Source: Drosophila miranda (lineage: Eukaryota > Arthropoda > Insecta > Diptera > Drosophilidae). From it: a stretch of DNA of 64,000 nt. Positions 42,578 to 55,287 of the stretch are shown here, piece by piece. Position numbers and translations under genes: made by a program. The stretch's first letter is position 1. Each line of letters starts with the position of its first letter. The notes under the pieces were generated by a model. The model searched no databases. It worked only from the letters and a program-made list of their open reading frames with translations, and was not told where the DNA came from. The stretch covers positions 43,835,723 to 43,899,722 of the forward strand of contig NW_022881603.1 of the NCBI RefSeq assembly GCF_003369915.1, written 5' to 3'.

Positions 42578-42981
42578 ATGCAGGCAGCCGAAACTGAGGT
42601 TTGCACATACCTATCTATCAAGTGTAGACCTCAAAGTATTATAATTCAACTAACTAATCGCCAATTCCACAGCCCAAGCGTACCAAGAGTTATATTTATG
42701 AGGTATACCGACTTTTAGAGGAAAAGCCAGGGGTTGAAGAAATATTAATCATGAATCGTTCCGGTGTGCCGATCAAAACGTCAATGGAACGCCAAGACGC
42801 ACTTCAACACGCCTGTCTTTATGAGAATTTGCGTGAAAAGTGTCAGGCTTTTCTATCAAAAATGGAGCCACCACAGCTCCTGACCATGTTGCGAGTCCGT
42901 ACCAGATTCCACGAGGTCCTGCTAACACCTGATGGCAAGTGCAAAATCCAAAGGATAAACATCTTAAGGTTGAGGATCTAA
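42578..42981 (+). CDS. Roadblock-type dynein light chain, copy 8 (intact)
   Basis: Exon 1 is 42578-42598 and exon 2 is 42673-42981; 109 aa. One substitution near the C-terminus gives RINILRLRI for RIHILRLRI. Otherwise like copy 1. Confidence 0.83.
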
Positions 42982-43444
42982 ATCGTCATTCCTCCAATTT
43001 TTAAATAATTGCTCCTACATATATCTACGTTGTTAGTCATCAAACTTCTTACACGTAAAACATTCTTCTCACTTTGTACACAGCCCAAACACAACAAACT
43101 GTTCATTTATGTGACTACCTGAATATAAATTCAATCAAATAAGTAATAAATAGTCCTCAGAGCTTCAGCTTAAAAACAAAATATATTCCAAAAACAGATG
43201 ACATTTTCTGACCAACAGAAAGTAAATATATTCTTGTACTCGTATTTATAAAACACATTTCATTTTCATACTCTTCAGTATGTACAACATAAACGTTAAG
43301 TTCTTCTAGAACTAATGTAAAATATTGAATTTGGTTGTCTGTTGTTTATTTAAATGGATTAATCCTTCCATGGGAAACAGTGCCCGAATCAGTGCAGATT
43401 TAGCTTGGACAACGTCAAGTCATTCTCGTCAATAGGGGACACCG

Positions 43445-44717
43445 TTATTTACATTTGGTTTCATCCTTTACTTCTTTAAACTTCTGGCCTGACAACGCAC
43501 GAGTCCAAATGTCCTGAGATGCCTCTTTGTATTTTTTGATTTTCTTGTCCAGGTCAGTAATCTTAGCACTGATCTCATTGTTATCGGGCTGCTTGGCTTG
43601 AGCCTGCATAAATATACACCGAGCATCCTTATATTCGCCTAAGGCGGACAGGGCGCAACCTTCCTGGTAGAGGGCCTTACAGGAAGGCTTATTTTCAGTG
43701 AGACGCCGCAAGGCTTTCATCGTAATGCACACGCGTTTGGGATTATGCAATTTATTGTAGCAGATCATCAAGTTTTGCTGGAAAAGTTAAAAAAAAACAC
43801 ATAAGTGGGGATGAGCCACGACGCTACAAGTTGCATAGTTACATTGAGAGTGATCAACAGAGCGATTTGCTTGCGCTCATCGTCATCATTGGCTAGACGG
43901 CAATAGTTTAGAGAGCTTACGGCCCGCTCGAAGGCAGTGACGGCGTTGCGGTAGCGAAAGCGCTTCACACAGTCCTTGCCATGCATGTGCATGTCTAATG
44001 CCTTGGGGTAAACTATTGCAAACTTGTCCCGGTCCACAGCAGCCATTGACGCGAAGGCATCTGAGTCCCCGATCAATGTGAAGTGAAGAACTTCGATTTT
44101 GAAAAGTCCATCTGAACGTGGTTTAATGCGCGGCGGGCAGCCCATCTCGTGAAATAGCAACTTATAGGATATAATAAATTCGGCTTTTTCATAAGGGCGC
44201 ATGGTAAGTACAGCAGCCTGGAGGCCTTCTAGCACATCGCAACCTGCACCGGTCTCAAAATAGAATTTAGTTCGGCGCATCAATGAGGAATCAAAAGGAG
44301 AACTCTCGCCTTCCCAATAACCACTATAGCGCACAGCGACACGTGCCTTGTCTGGCACCAGACCTCGGCCCTGGGGGCCCTCACGTGTGATGCGCTTAAA
44401 AATGTTCTCATTGATCGGCTCCATCAATTTTTTGAGTTCCTCGAACGATTGGGTCGATGGAGAAGCGAGCTCTTCTTCATCAACATCTGGAGCGTTATCA
44501 CAATCTTCCATTTCGTCGACATTAAAATCATCATCGCCAGCCCCAAATGGCGACTGTTCTACCTCAAATTGTGAGCCAGAGCCAACGCGTTTTCTAGAAG
44601 AGTAAGAGGCAGCGTCTAGGCAGCACATGATTGTGCAAATGTATCAAATTTCGATGCTTACCCAAGTTGCAGTGGTTCCTTGAGCATTTGAGTGCAATAT
44701 GAAAAATTATCTTCCAT
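43445..44717 (-). pseudogene. shu: shutdown copy 9, C-terminal deletion (about 384 aa)
   Basis: Exon 1 is 44662-44717, exon 2 is 43828-44593 and exon 3 is 43445-43777. A deletion of about 186 bp joins 'acaccgtta' to 'tttacatttgg', ending the frame at DETKCK and removing the last 62 residues after the third TPR. FKBP and TPR domains are intact, so a shortened protein could still fold. It is labelled a pseudogene for the deletion, but function is possible. Confidence 0.7.
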
Positions 44718-46764
44718 TTTTTCCACACTTTTTCCCAACTTTAACTTGTTTGGGTTAATTACAAAAATGCGCGCTAGGCAGTGACACCCTCAGAAATATA
44801 CCAAGTATATACCGATGAAAAAACGACCTTAGCACACTTATGACCTCTTTAATTAAACAGGATAACAAATTGAGTTAAACTGCGAAAAATAATACTGTTT
44901 GGAAATTTTTTCCTTGAAATTACAAAAAAAAAAAAACACACACACGATATCTTTCACTGTAACAGCGCCAAAATGATTCAATTTTCTTGATATTTGGTGG
45001 AATATTAAAAAACCGCCTTGGGCGACAATGGGTTAATCGTTCCGTCGAGGATGGCAAACCATATTTCTCGATTTTGATTCAAGATATGCTAATTTTAGCC
45101 ACTCCCTTTTATTGAACTTTTTATATAAATAAAAAAATTTTGTAACGAAAAAGGTCGAACTGCCCACAAAGTTTTTTTTCTACACGATTAGCTACTTTTA
45201 AGTACTCCTGAAGTTTTGAAATATTCTTGTAGCAGTGACATATCACAGAAGTCTGGATCCAAAACATCGTTTCTCTAGCTCTTATAGTCTTTGAGCACTA
45301 GGCGCTGAAGGGACGGACAGACGGACGGACGGACGGACGGACAGACGGACAGACATTCAGGGCTCAATCGCCTCGGCTATTGATGCTGATCCAGAATATA
45401 TATACTTTATTGGGTCGGAAACGATTCCTTCTGGACGTTACACACATCCACTTTTACCACAAATCTAATATACCCCAATACTCATTTTGAGTATCGGGTA
45501 TAATAAAAGTAAGTTACATAGCCCCTCCCATCAGGTAACCAACCTCTACCAAAGAATTTTCGCACATGTGGCTAATATCAGTTAAATCTGTTAAGGGGCA
45601 TGGTGCACATGCCAAGGCCGCCTCAATACATCAATTCGCGTGCCGAAATTTAATAAGTGCTCTCCAGAATTAAGCCCTGTTTTTAAAACCCAACATTTAA
45701 TCACTGTTACATACAGTTACAGTTAAATAACCCCCGCTTGCATGCAGGTTCGTTGCAGCGATTGAGAACCAATTATAAGCCACCAACAAGACTGATTGCT
45801 GATAATAATAATATTTCAGTTTTGCATTTAAATTTTCTCATCGTCAGAAAAAGTGACGAGAAAAGTTCGGAATTTTTGACTAACGTGCAATCATTGAGAC
45901 GGCACACTTCCCAAGTGATGGCTCAGTAACTTCGAGGGCGCATATCCTGACAAAACGCCAGACGCTGACAGTCTGTAATATATGATTATTAAAATGAAAA
46001 TACAATGAAGATTAGTCGATATTTAATTGGAGTAAAGTAATTACAATGGGGTACTGGGAGGAGAATATATTAAGGCTTAAGGACTAACACGGAATAAAAG
46101 AGCAGTGTTTACATGGTTGGGTGGGTAAACTCGAAATAACAACACCTGAATCCGCGCGGCTATACATATGACACAATCGACTGGATTTCTGAAACCCCTA
46201 ACGCCAGGTTGGCAATTAAAATCTTTTTTATGTGTTTAACTAGAACAACTAAAAGATCCAGCCCATCCAAATAGCCCTGGGCGAAAGATCCCCAAAATAT
46301 TGTGGAGGGAAACAAGGATGATAGTTTTCCCACGGATTTGATAATCGTTACGGGCACCGAAGGCGAATTCCCACCTGTTCAATGAATCTACCTCCTCTTG
46401 CATTTACGGCATTAATTATTGTAAAATTAACCCGGCCAAATAGAGGGGCACCCGCCGCTCTCAGCGATTCATTTCAAAAACGCAATCAAATTTGAATTTT
46501 GAGTCTTTGTCTCCGGGCGGTCTCGAACCTATGTCATCAAAAGAGTCTGCGAGACTCAACGCGCAGCACCAAACAGGTCTCTCCACAAAAATCGGAAATT
46601 TGTGAATTTTGTTGAGCAAGCAGTCCACACTTAAATAAACTGCTTGCATTAACATACCCTTTTGGTCAATTTAAAACTAGCCGACAAAATTTTTTTAAAT
46701 TTTTAATTAAATTTGAGTTTTTACTCCATTCAATCCAGTCATAATTCCATTTTCATGGTTTAAA
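44718..46764. other. Long-type divergent intergenic region, cassette 9
   Basis: Shorter than other long regions because the left part of the DINE-1-like element and flanking DNA are gone: 'agtactcctg' runs directly into 'aagttttgaaat' at 45211. A distinct haplotype downstream ('cgtcagaaaaagtgacgag') is shared with cassettes 11 and 13. No gene seen. Confidence 0.6.
45211..45502. mobile_element. DINE-1/Helentron-like element, right part only (cassette 9)
   Basis: It keeps the block from 'gttttgaaatattcttg' through the (GTCY)n microsatellite (about 45312-45353) to the GTATCGGGTAT end. The left half is missing, the opposite of the deletion in cassettes 1, 4, 7 and 8. Confidence 0.7.
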
Positions 46765-46956
46765 ATGTGTGTGTTAATTGTTGATAGTACAAAAACTGTT
46801 TATGACTTCGTACGAAAACATTTGGAACAGATAGCAGCTAAGATGAGACTTAAATTGTTCTTTATTCTGTTGTTGATTATTCTAGCAATGGTTTTATTAA
46901 TGACGAAAGTCAGTGCCAAACGATGGGCTGATGGAGTAGATGGAGTGTGTGCCTAA
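46765..46956 (+). CDS. ORF64 copy 9 (63 aa), hypothetical micropeptide
   Basis: A 3-bp deletion turns HLELKIAAK into HLEQIAAK; shared with cassette 11. The poly(A) signal has mutated to AATAAT ('ccaataatgatg'), so this copy may not be processed normally. Confidence 0.42.
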   Translation: MCVLIVDSTKTVYDFVRKHLEQIAAKMRLKLFFILLLIILAMVLLMTKVSAKRWADGVDGVCA

Positions 46957-47094
46957 TCACTTTTTATAGTGTTAAATTATACCAATAATGATGATGTAGC
47001 AAGCTTAGCGATAGTTGATTTAAACAAGTAAATTCATTATTTTTGAGATACCAGCTGATCTCAAAGCGTAGAGCTCTGAGATACACTACTCACA

Positions 47095-47432
47095 ATGCAG
47101 GCAGCCGAAACTGAGGTTTGCACATACCTATCTATCAAGTGTAGACCTCAAAGTATTATAATTCAACTAACTAATCGCCAATTCCACAGCCCAAGCGTAC
47201 CAAGAGTTATATTTATGAGGTATACCGACTTTTAGAGGAAAAGCCAGGGGTTGAAGAAATATTAATCATGAATCGTTCCGGTGTGCCGTCAATGGAACGC
47301 CAAGACGCACTTCAACATGCCTGTCTTTATGAGAATTTGCGTGAAAAGTGTCAGGCATTTCTATCAAAAATGGAGCCACCACAGCTCCTGACCATGTTGC
47401 AAGATAACCGTTTTGGTAGGTTGAGGATCTAA
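47095..47432 (+). pseudogene. Roadblock-type light chain copy 9, shortened C-terminus (87 aa)
   Basis: Exon 1 is 47095-47115 and exon 2 is 47190-47432. A 9-bp in-frame deletion removes three residues of GVPIKTSME (leaving GVPSME). Beyond TML about 27 codons are replaced by QDNRFGRLRI, which rejoins the normal stop in frame. The two strands after TMLRVRTR are lost. The odd insert 'aagataaccgttttggta' resembles no other part of the cassette that I could find. Confidence 0.7.
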
Positions 47433-47828
47433 ATCGTCATTCCTCCAATTTTTAAATAATTGCTCCTACATATATCTACGTTGTTAGTCATCCAACTTCT
47501 TACACGTAAAACATTCTTCTCACTTTGTACACAGCCCAAACACAACAAACTGTTCATTTATGTGACTACCTGAATATAAATTCAATCAAATAAGTAATAA
47601 ATAGTCCTCAGAGCTTCAGCTTAAAAACAAAATATATTCCAAAAACAGATGACATTTTCTGACCAACAGAAAGTAAATATATTCTTGTACTCGTATTTAT
47701 AAAACACATACTCTTCAGTATGTACAACATAAACGTTAAGTTCTTCTAGAACTAATGTAAAATATTGAATTTGGTTGTCTGTTGTTTATTTAAATGGATT
47801 AATCCTTCAATGGGAAACAGTGCCCGAA

Positions 47829-48563
47829 TCAGTGCAGATTTAGCTTGGACAACGTCAAGTCATTCTCGTCAACAGGGGACACCGTTAGTTTCATTTTGTG
47901 CTCCTTGGCCATTTTGGATAACATTACAATGTCCGAGTTTATATAGGCACCCTGCAAAAGTGCCACCGACGATTTTTCGGAAGTCTCAAGCTCCTTCACA
48001 AGTTCTTCAACACTGGGATTACATTTGGTTTCATCCTTTACTTCTTTAAACTTCTGGCCTGACAACGCACGAGTCCAAATGTCCTGAGATGCCTCTTTGT
48101 ATTTTTTGATTTTCTTGTCCAGGTCAGTAATCTTAGCACTGATCTCATTGTTATCGGGCTGCTTGGCTTGAGCCTGCATAAAAATACACCGAGCATCCTT
48201 ATATTCGCCTAAGGCGGACAGGGTGCAACCTTCCTGGTAGAGGGCCTTACAGGAAGGCTTATTTTCAGTGAGACGCCGCAAGGCTTTCATCGTAATGCAC
48301 ACGCGTTTGGGATTATGCAATTTATTGTAGCAGATCATCAAGTTTTGCTGGAAAAGTTAAAAAAAAAACACATAAGTGGGGATGAGCCACGACGCTACAA
48401 GTTGCATAGTTACATTGAGAGTGATCAACAGAGCGATTTGCTTGCGCTCATCCTCATCATTGGCTAGACGGCAATAGTTTAGAGAGCTTACGGCCCGCTC
48501 GAAGGCAGTGACGGCGTTGCGGTAGCGAAAGCGCTTCACACAGTCCTTGCCATGCATGTGCAT
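47829..48563 (-). pseudogene. shu: shutdown copy 10, 3' fragment broken by inversion
   Basis: Exon 3 (47829-48347, open) and the last 165 nt of exon 2 (48399-48563) remain. At 48563 the sequence leaves shu within MHMHGK and enters inverted intergenic DNA through about 26 bp of filler ('caatgagcatcatcggcg...'). FKBP domain and promoter are missing. Confidence 0.9.
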
Positions 48564-49462
48564 CAATGAGCATCATCGGCGTCATCATGGGAATTCGTCT
48601 TCGGTGCCCGTAACGGTTATCAAATCCGTGGGAAAACTATCATCCTTGTTTCCCTCCACAATATTTTGGGGGATCTTTCGCCCAGGGCTATTTGGATGGG
48701 CTGGATCTTTTAGTTGTTCTAGTTAAACACATAAAAAAGATTTTAATTGCCAACCTGGCTTTAGGGGTTTCAGAAATCCAGTCGATTGTGTCATATGCAT
48801 AGCCGCGCGGATTCAGGTGTTGTTATTTCGAGTTTACCCACCCAACCATGTAAACACTGCTCTTTTATTCCGTGTTAGTCCTTAAGCCTTAATATATTCT
48901 CCTCCCAGTACCCCATTGTAATTACTTTACTCCAATTAAATATCGACTAATCTTCATTGTATTTTCATTATAATAATCATATATTACAGACTGTCAGCGT
49001 CTGGCGTTTTGTGAGGATATGCGCCATCGAAGTTACTGAGCCATCACTTGGGAAGTGTGCCGTCTCAATGATTGCACATTATTCAAAAATTCCGAACTTT
49101 TCTCGTCATGTATGTATGACGATGAGAAAATTTAAATGCAAAACTGAAATATTATTATTATCAGCAATCAGTCTTGTTGGTGGCTTATAATTGGTTCTCA
49201 ATCGCTGCAACGAACCTGCATGCAAGCGGGGGTTATTTAACTGTAACTGTATGTAACAGTGATTAAATGTTGGGTTTTAAAAACAGGGCTTAATTCTGGA
49301 GAGCACTTATTAAATTTCGGCACGCGAATTGATGTATTGAGGCGGCCTTGGCATGTGCACCATGCCCCCTTAACAGATTTAACTGATATTAGCCACATGT
49401 GCGAAAATTCTTTGGTAGAGGTTGGTTACCTGATGGGAGGGGCTATGTAACTTTCTTTTATT

Positions 49463-49750
49463 ATACCCGATACTCAAAATGAGTATTGGGGTATATTAGA
49501 TTTGTGGTAAAAGTGGATGTGTGTAACGTCCAGAAGGAATCGTTTCCGACCCAATAAAGTATATATATTCTGGATCAGCATCAATAGCCGAGGCGATTGA
49601 GCCCTGAATGTCTGTCCGTCTGTCCGTCCGTCCGTCCGTCCGTCTGTCCGTCCCCTTCAGCGCCTAGTGCTCAAAGACTATAAGAGCTAGAGAAACGATG
49701 TTTTGGATCCAGACTTCTGTGATATGTCACTGCTACAAGAATATTTCAAA
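49463..49750. mobile_element. DINE-1/Helentron-like element, partial, inverted
   Basis: Reverse complement of the form at 45211 (right part only): it starts at ATACCCGATAC, has the (GTCY)n array near 49610-49650 and ends at 'atatttcaaa' next to 'atttcaggagtac'. The shared truncation links this block to cassette 9. Confidence 0.7.
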
Positions 49751-50247
49751 ATTTCAGGAGTACTTAAAAGTAGCTAATCGTGTAGAAAAAAAACTTTGTG
49801 GGCAGTTCGACCTTTTTCGTTACAAAATTTTTTTATTTATATAAAAAGTTCAATAAAAGGTAGTGGCTAAAATTAGCATATCTTGAATCAAAATCGAGAA
49901 ATATGGTTTGCCATCCTCGACGGAACGATTAACCCATTGTCGCCCAAGGCGGTTTTTTAATATTCCACCAAAAATAAAGAAAATTTAATCATTTTGGCGC
50001 TGTTACAGTGAAAGATATCGTGTGTGTGTTTTTTTTTTTTTGTAATTTCAGAGAAAAGATTTACAAACAGTATTATTTTTCGCAGTTTAACTCAATTTGT
50101 TATCCTGTTTAATTAAAGAGGTCATAAGTGTGCTAAGGTCGTTTTTTCATCGGTATATACTTGGTATATTTCTGAGGGTGTCACTGCCTAGCGCGCATTT
50201 TTGTAATTAACCCAAACAAGTTAAAGTTGGGAAAAAGTGTGGAAAAA

Positions 50248-50693
50248 ATGGAAGATAATTTTTCATATTGCACTCAAATGCTCAAGGAACCACTGCAACT
50301 TGGGTAAGCATCGAAATTTGATACATTTGCACAATCATGTGCTGCCTAGACGCTGCCTCTTACTCTTCTAGAAAACGCGTTGGCTCTGGCTCACAATTTG
50401 AGGTAGAACAGTCGCCATTTGGGGCTGGCGATGATGATTTTAATGTCGACGAAATGGAAGATTGTGATAACGCTCCAGATGTTGATGAAGAAGAGCTCGC
50501 TTCTCCATCGACCCAATCGTTCGAGGAACTCAAAAAATTGATGGAGCCGATCAATGAGAACATTTTTAAGCGCATCACACGTGAGGGGCACCAGGGCCGA
50601 GGTCTGGTGCCAGACAAGGCACGTGTCGCTGTGCGCTATAGTGGTTATTGGGAAGGCGAGAGTTCTCCTTTTGATTCCTCATTGATGCGCCGA
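50248..50693 (+). pseudogene. shu: shutdown 5' fragment on the plus strand
   Basis: Exon 1 (50248-50303), intron 1 (50304-50371) and the first part of exon 2 (50372-50693) are open up to SSLMRR in the FKBP domain. There a junction with roadblock sequence gives a TGA at once (50694-50696). The promoter side is complete, so it may be transcribed. It carries the KRVGSG variant of copies 7 and 9. Confidence 0.88.
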
Positions 50694-50704
50694 TGAGAGA
50701 GATT

Positions 50705-50871
50705 CTCTTTATGAGAATTTGCGTGAAAAGTGTCAGGCATTTCTATTAAAAATGGAGCCACCACAGCTCCTGACCATGTTGCGAGTCCGTACCAGATTCC
50801 ACGAGGTCCTGCTAACACCTGATGGCAAGTGCAAAATCCAAAGGATACACATCTTAAGGTTGAGGATCTAA
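50705..50871 (+). pseudogene. Roadblock-type light chain fragment (3' part of exon 2)
   Basis: Starts within 'ctttatgagaatttgcgtg' (LYENLREK) and runs to the normal stop, with the full-length C-terminus (no 4-bp loss). Exon 1, intron and the first half of exon 2 are missing. It is fused directly to the shu fragment at the inversion junction. Confidence 0.85.
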
Positions 50872-51278
50872 ATCGTCATTCCTCCAATTTTTAAATAATT
50901 GCTCCTACATATATCTACGTTGTTAGTCATCCAACTTCTTACACGTAAAACATTCTTCTCACTTTGTACACAGCCCAAACACAACAAACTGTTCATTTAT
51001 GTGACTACCTGAATATAAATTCAATCAAATAAGTAATAAATAGTCCTCAGAGCTTCAGCTTAAAAACAAAATATATTCCAAAAATAGATGACATTTTCTG
51101 ACCAACAGAAAGTAAATATATTCTTGTACTCGTATTTATAAAACACATTTCATTTTCATACTCTTCAGTATGTACAACGTAAACGTTAAGTTCTTCTAGA
51201 ACTAATGTAAAATATTGAATTTGGTTGTCTGTTGTTTATTTAAATGGATTAATCCTTCCATGGGAAACAGTGCCCGAA

Positions 51279-52727
51279 TCAGTGCAGATTTAGCTTGGAC
51301 AACGTCAAGTCATTCTCGTCAATAGGGGACACCGTTAGTTTCATTTTGTGCTCCTTGGCCATTTTGGATAACATTACAATGTCCGAGTTTATATAGGCAC
51401 CCCGCAAAAGTGCCACCGACGATTTTCCGGAAGTCTCAAGCTCCTTCACAAGTTCTTCAACACTGGGATTACATTTGGTTTCATCCTTTACTTCTTTAAA
51501 CTTCTGGCCTGACAACGCACGAGTCCAAATGTCCTGAGATGACTCTTTGTATTTTTTGATTTTCTTGTCCAGGTCAGTAATCTTAGCACTGATCTCATTG
51601 TTATCGGGCTGCTTGGCTTGAGCCTGCATAAATATACACCGAGCATCCTTATATTCGCCTAAGGCGGACAGGGCGCAACCTTCCTGGTAGAGGGCCTTAC
51701 AGGAAGGCTTATTTTCAGTGAGACGCCGCAAGGCTTTCATCGTAATGCACACGCGTTTGGGATTATGCAATTTATTGTAGCAGATCATCAAGTTTTGCTG
51801 GAAAAGTTAAAAAAAAAAACACATAAGTGGGGATGAGCCACGACGCTACAAGTTGCATAGTTACATTGAGAGTGATCAACAGAGCGATTTGCTTGCGCTC
51901 ATCCTCATCATTGGCTAAACGGCAATAGTTTAGAGAGCTTACGGCCCGCTCGAAGGCAGTGACGGCGTTGCGGTAGCGAAAGCGCTTCACACAGTCCTTG
52001 CCATGCATGTGCATGTCTAATGCCTTGGGGTAAACTATTGCAAACTTGTCCCGATCCACAGCGGCCATTGACGCGAAGGCATCTGAGTCCCCGATCAATG
52101 TGAAGTGAAGAACTTCGATTTTGAAAAGTCCATCCGAACGTGGTTTAATGCGCGGCGGGCAGCCCATCTCGTGAAATAGCAACTTATAGGATATAATAAA
52201 TTCGTCTTTTTCATATGGGCGCATGGTAAGTACAGCAGCCTGGAGGCCTTCTAGCACATCGCAACCTGCACCGGTCTCAAAATAGAATTTAGTTCGGCGC
52301 ATCAATGAGGAATCAAAAGGAGAACTCTCGCCTTCCCAATAACCACTATAGCGCACAGCGACACGTGCCTTGTCTGGCACCAGACCTCGGCCCTGGTGCC
52401 CCTCACGTGTGATGCGCTTAAAAATGTTCTCATTGATCGGCTCCATCAATTTTTTGAGTTACTCGAACGATTGGGTCGATGGAGAAGCGAGCTCTTCTGG
52501 AGCGTTATCACAATCTTCCATTTCGTCGACATTAAAATCATCATCGCCAGCCCCAAGTGGCGACTGTTCTACCTCAAATTGTGAGCCAGAGCCAACGAGT
52601 TTTCTAGAAGAGTAAGAGGCAGCGTCTAGGCAGCACATGATTGTGCAAATGTATCAAATTTCGATGCTTACCCAAGTTGCAGTGGTTCCTTGAGCATTTG
52701 AGTGCAATATGAAAAATTATCTTCCAT
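51279..52727 (-). pseudogene. shu: shutdown copy 11, nonsense before FKBP domain
   Basis: Exon 1 is 52672-52727, exon 2 is 51850-52603 and exon 3 is 51279-51797. GAA of SFEEL has become TAA (52459-52461 on the plus strand), and a 12-bp in-frame deletion removes four residues of the acidic linker. Everything after the stop is open through FKBP and TPR. The ATG of MEPINENIF shortly downstream could start a truncated FKBP-TPR protein. The same pair of lesions is in the inverted copy at 58919. Confidence 0.87.
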
Positions 52728-53709
52728 TTTTTCCACACTTTTTCCCAACTTTAACTTGTTTGGGTTAATTACAAAAATGCGCGCTAGGCAGTGACACCCT
52801 CAGAAATATACCAAGTATATACCGATGAAAAAACGACCTTAGCACACTTATGACCTCTTTAATTAAACAGGATAACAAATTGAGTTAAACTGCGAAAAAT
52901 AATACTGTTTGTAAATCTTTTCTCTGAAATTACAAAAAAAAAACACACACACGATATCTTTCACTGTAACAGCGCCAAAATGATTCAATTTTCTTTATTT
53001 TTGGTGGAATATTAAAAAACCGCCTTGGGCGACAATGGGTTAATCGTTCCGTCGAGGATGGGAAACCATATTTCTCGATTTTGATTCAAGATATGCTAAT
53101 TTTAGCCACTCCCTTTTATTGAACTTTTTATATAAATAAAAAAATGTTGTAACGAAAAAGGTCGAACTGCCCACAAAGTTTTTTTTCTACACGATTAGCT
53201 ACTTTTAAGTACTCCTGAGTACATACATATGTAGATGTGCCAGTTCATAGAACGAATAGATAAAACCACACCATGAAAAACCACGAATTTATTAAACATT
53301 TCTAACGCCCCAAATCTATCTGCGTATTTGAAAAGTAATTAAAAAATTTAATTTTGTAATAATAAAACGAGGGGAACGTTGTGAGTGCTGCGGACGCCGC
53401 AACTCTACATTTATACCCGATACTTAGTCAGTATGGCTCCCCTCCGGCAGACGCCGCGAATATTAAACGACACGAGAAAGAGTGCGTGCGAGAGAGACAG
53501 AAAATCAGTCTGACCGTGACGTCGGGCGCTGCGTAGCCACTGCAAATTGATTTGTTCCTTTTGGCTATAAAAATGATCTGATCTGATCCAGATTCAGCAA
53601 TCTGATAGATATGGTCGTTATCTATGATTCCGCGTTTTTAGTTTTCTCGAATCGTCGAAATTGTGGATGCCACAGATTTGCGCCCGTTGTGTGGTCGGAA
53701 GTGTTGGAA

Positions 53710-53745
<36 letters not shown>

Positions 53746-55287
53746 AAGTTTTGAAATATTCTTGTAGCAGTGACATATCACAGAAGTCTGGATCCAAAAC
53801 ATCGTTTCTCTAGCTCTTATAGTCTTTGAGCACTAGGCGCTGAAGGGGACGGACAGACGGACGGACGGACAGACATTCAGGGCTCAATCGCCTCGGCTAT
53901 TGATGCTGATCCAGAATATATATACTTTATTGGGTCGGAAACGATTCCTTCTGGACGTTACACACATCCACTTTTACCACAAATCTAATATACCCCAATA
54001 CTCATTTTGAGTATCGGGTATAATAAAAGAAAGTTACATAGCCCCTCCCATCAGGTAACCAACCTCTACCAAAGAATTTTCGCACATGTGGCTAATATCA
54101 GTTAAATCTGTTAAGGGGGCATGGTGCACATGCCAAGGCCGCCTCAATACATCAATTCGCGTGCCGAAATTTAATAAGTGCTCTCCAGAATTAAGCCCTG
54201 TTTTTAAAACCCAACATTTAATCACTGTTACATACAGTTACAGTTAAATAACCCCCGCTTGCATGCAGGTTCGTTGCAGCGATTGAGAACCAATTATAAG
54301 CCACCAACAAGACTGATTGCTGATAATAATAATATTTCAGTTTTGCATTTAAATTTTCTCATCGTCAGAAAAAGTGACGAGAAAAGTTCGGAATTTTTGA
54401 CTAATGTGCAATCATTGAGACGGCACACTTCCCAAGTGATGGCTCAGTAACTTCGAGGGCGCATATCCTGACAAAACGCCAGACGCTGACAGTCTGTAAT
54501 ATATGATTATTAAAATGAAAATACAATGAAGATTAGTCGATATTTAATTGGAGTAAAGTAATTACAATGGGGTACTGGGAGGCTAATATATTAAGGCTTA
54601 AGGACTAACACGGAATAAAAGAGCAGTGTTTACATGGTTGGGTGGGTAAACTCGAAATAACAACACCTGAATCCGCGCGGCTATACATATGACACAATCG
54701 ACTGGATTTCTGAAACCCCTAACGCCAGGTTGGCAATTAAAATCTTTTTTATGTGTTTAACTAGAACAACTAAAAGATCCAGCCCATCCAAATAGCCCTG
54801 GGCGAAAGATCCCCCAAAATATTGTGGAGGGAAACAAGGATGATAGTTTTCCCACGGATTTGATAATCGTTACGGGCACCGAAGGCGAATTCCCACCTGT
54901 TCAATGAATCTACCTCCTCTTGCATTTACGGCATTAATTATTGTAAAATTAAACCCGGCCAAATAGAGGGGCACCCGCCGCTCTCAGCGATTCATTTCAA
55001 AAACGCAATCAAATTTGAATTTTGAGTCTTTGTCTCCGGGCGGTCTCGAACCTATGTCATCAAAAGAGTCTGCGAGACTCAACGCGCAGCACCAAACAGG
55101 TCTCTCCACAAAAATCGGAAATTTGTGAATTTTGTTGAGCAAGCAGTCCACACTTAAATAAACTGCTTGCATTAACATACCCTTTTGGTCAATTTAAAAC
55201 TAGCCGACAAAATTTTTTTAAATTTTTAATTAAATTTGAGTTTTTACTCCATTCAATCCAGTCATAATTCCATTTTCATGGTTTAAA
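52728..55287. other. Long-type divergent intergenic region, cassette 11
   Basis: Same plan as cassette 3 with a full-length DINE-1-like element (53413-54022) and the 'cgtcagaaaaagtgacgag' haplotype. No gene seen. Confidence 0.6.
53413..54022. mobile_element. DINE-1/Helentron-like element, full form with 34-G run (cassette 11)
   Basis: Same structure as at 10113, but the G run has grown to 34 consecutive G (53710-53743) and the (GTCY)n array (about 53848-53875) is shorter. Confidence 0.75.

Larger units (their letters stand above)
48564..50695 (-). repeat. Inverted cassette segment (shu 5' half plus intergenic)
   Basis: This block is the reverse complement of normal cassette DNA, running from the ORF64-side intergenic region back through the DINE-1-like element to shu exon 2. 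Its left junction is in shu copy 10 exon 2 and its right junction in a roadblock exon fragment. It includes 1.68 kb without genes (48590-50247). Confidence 0.88.
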
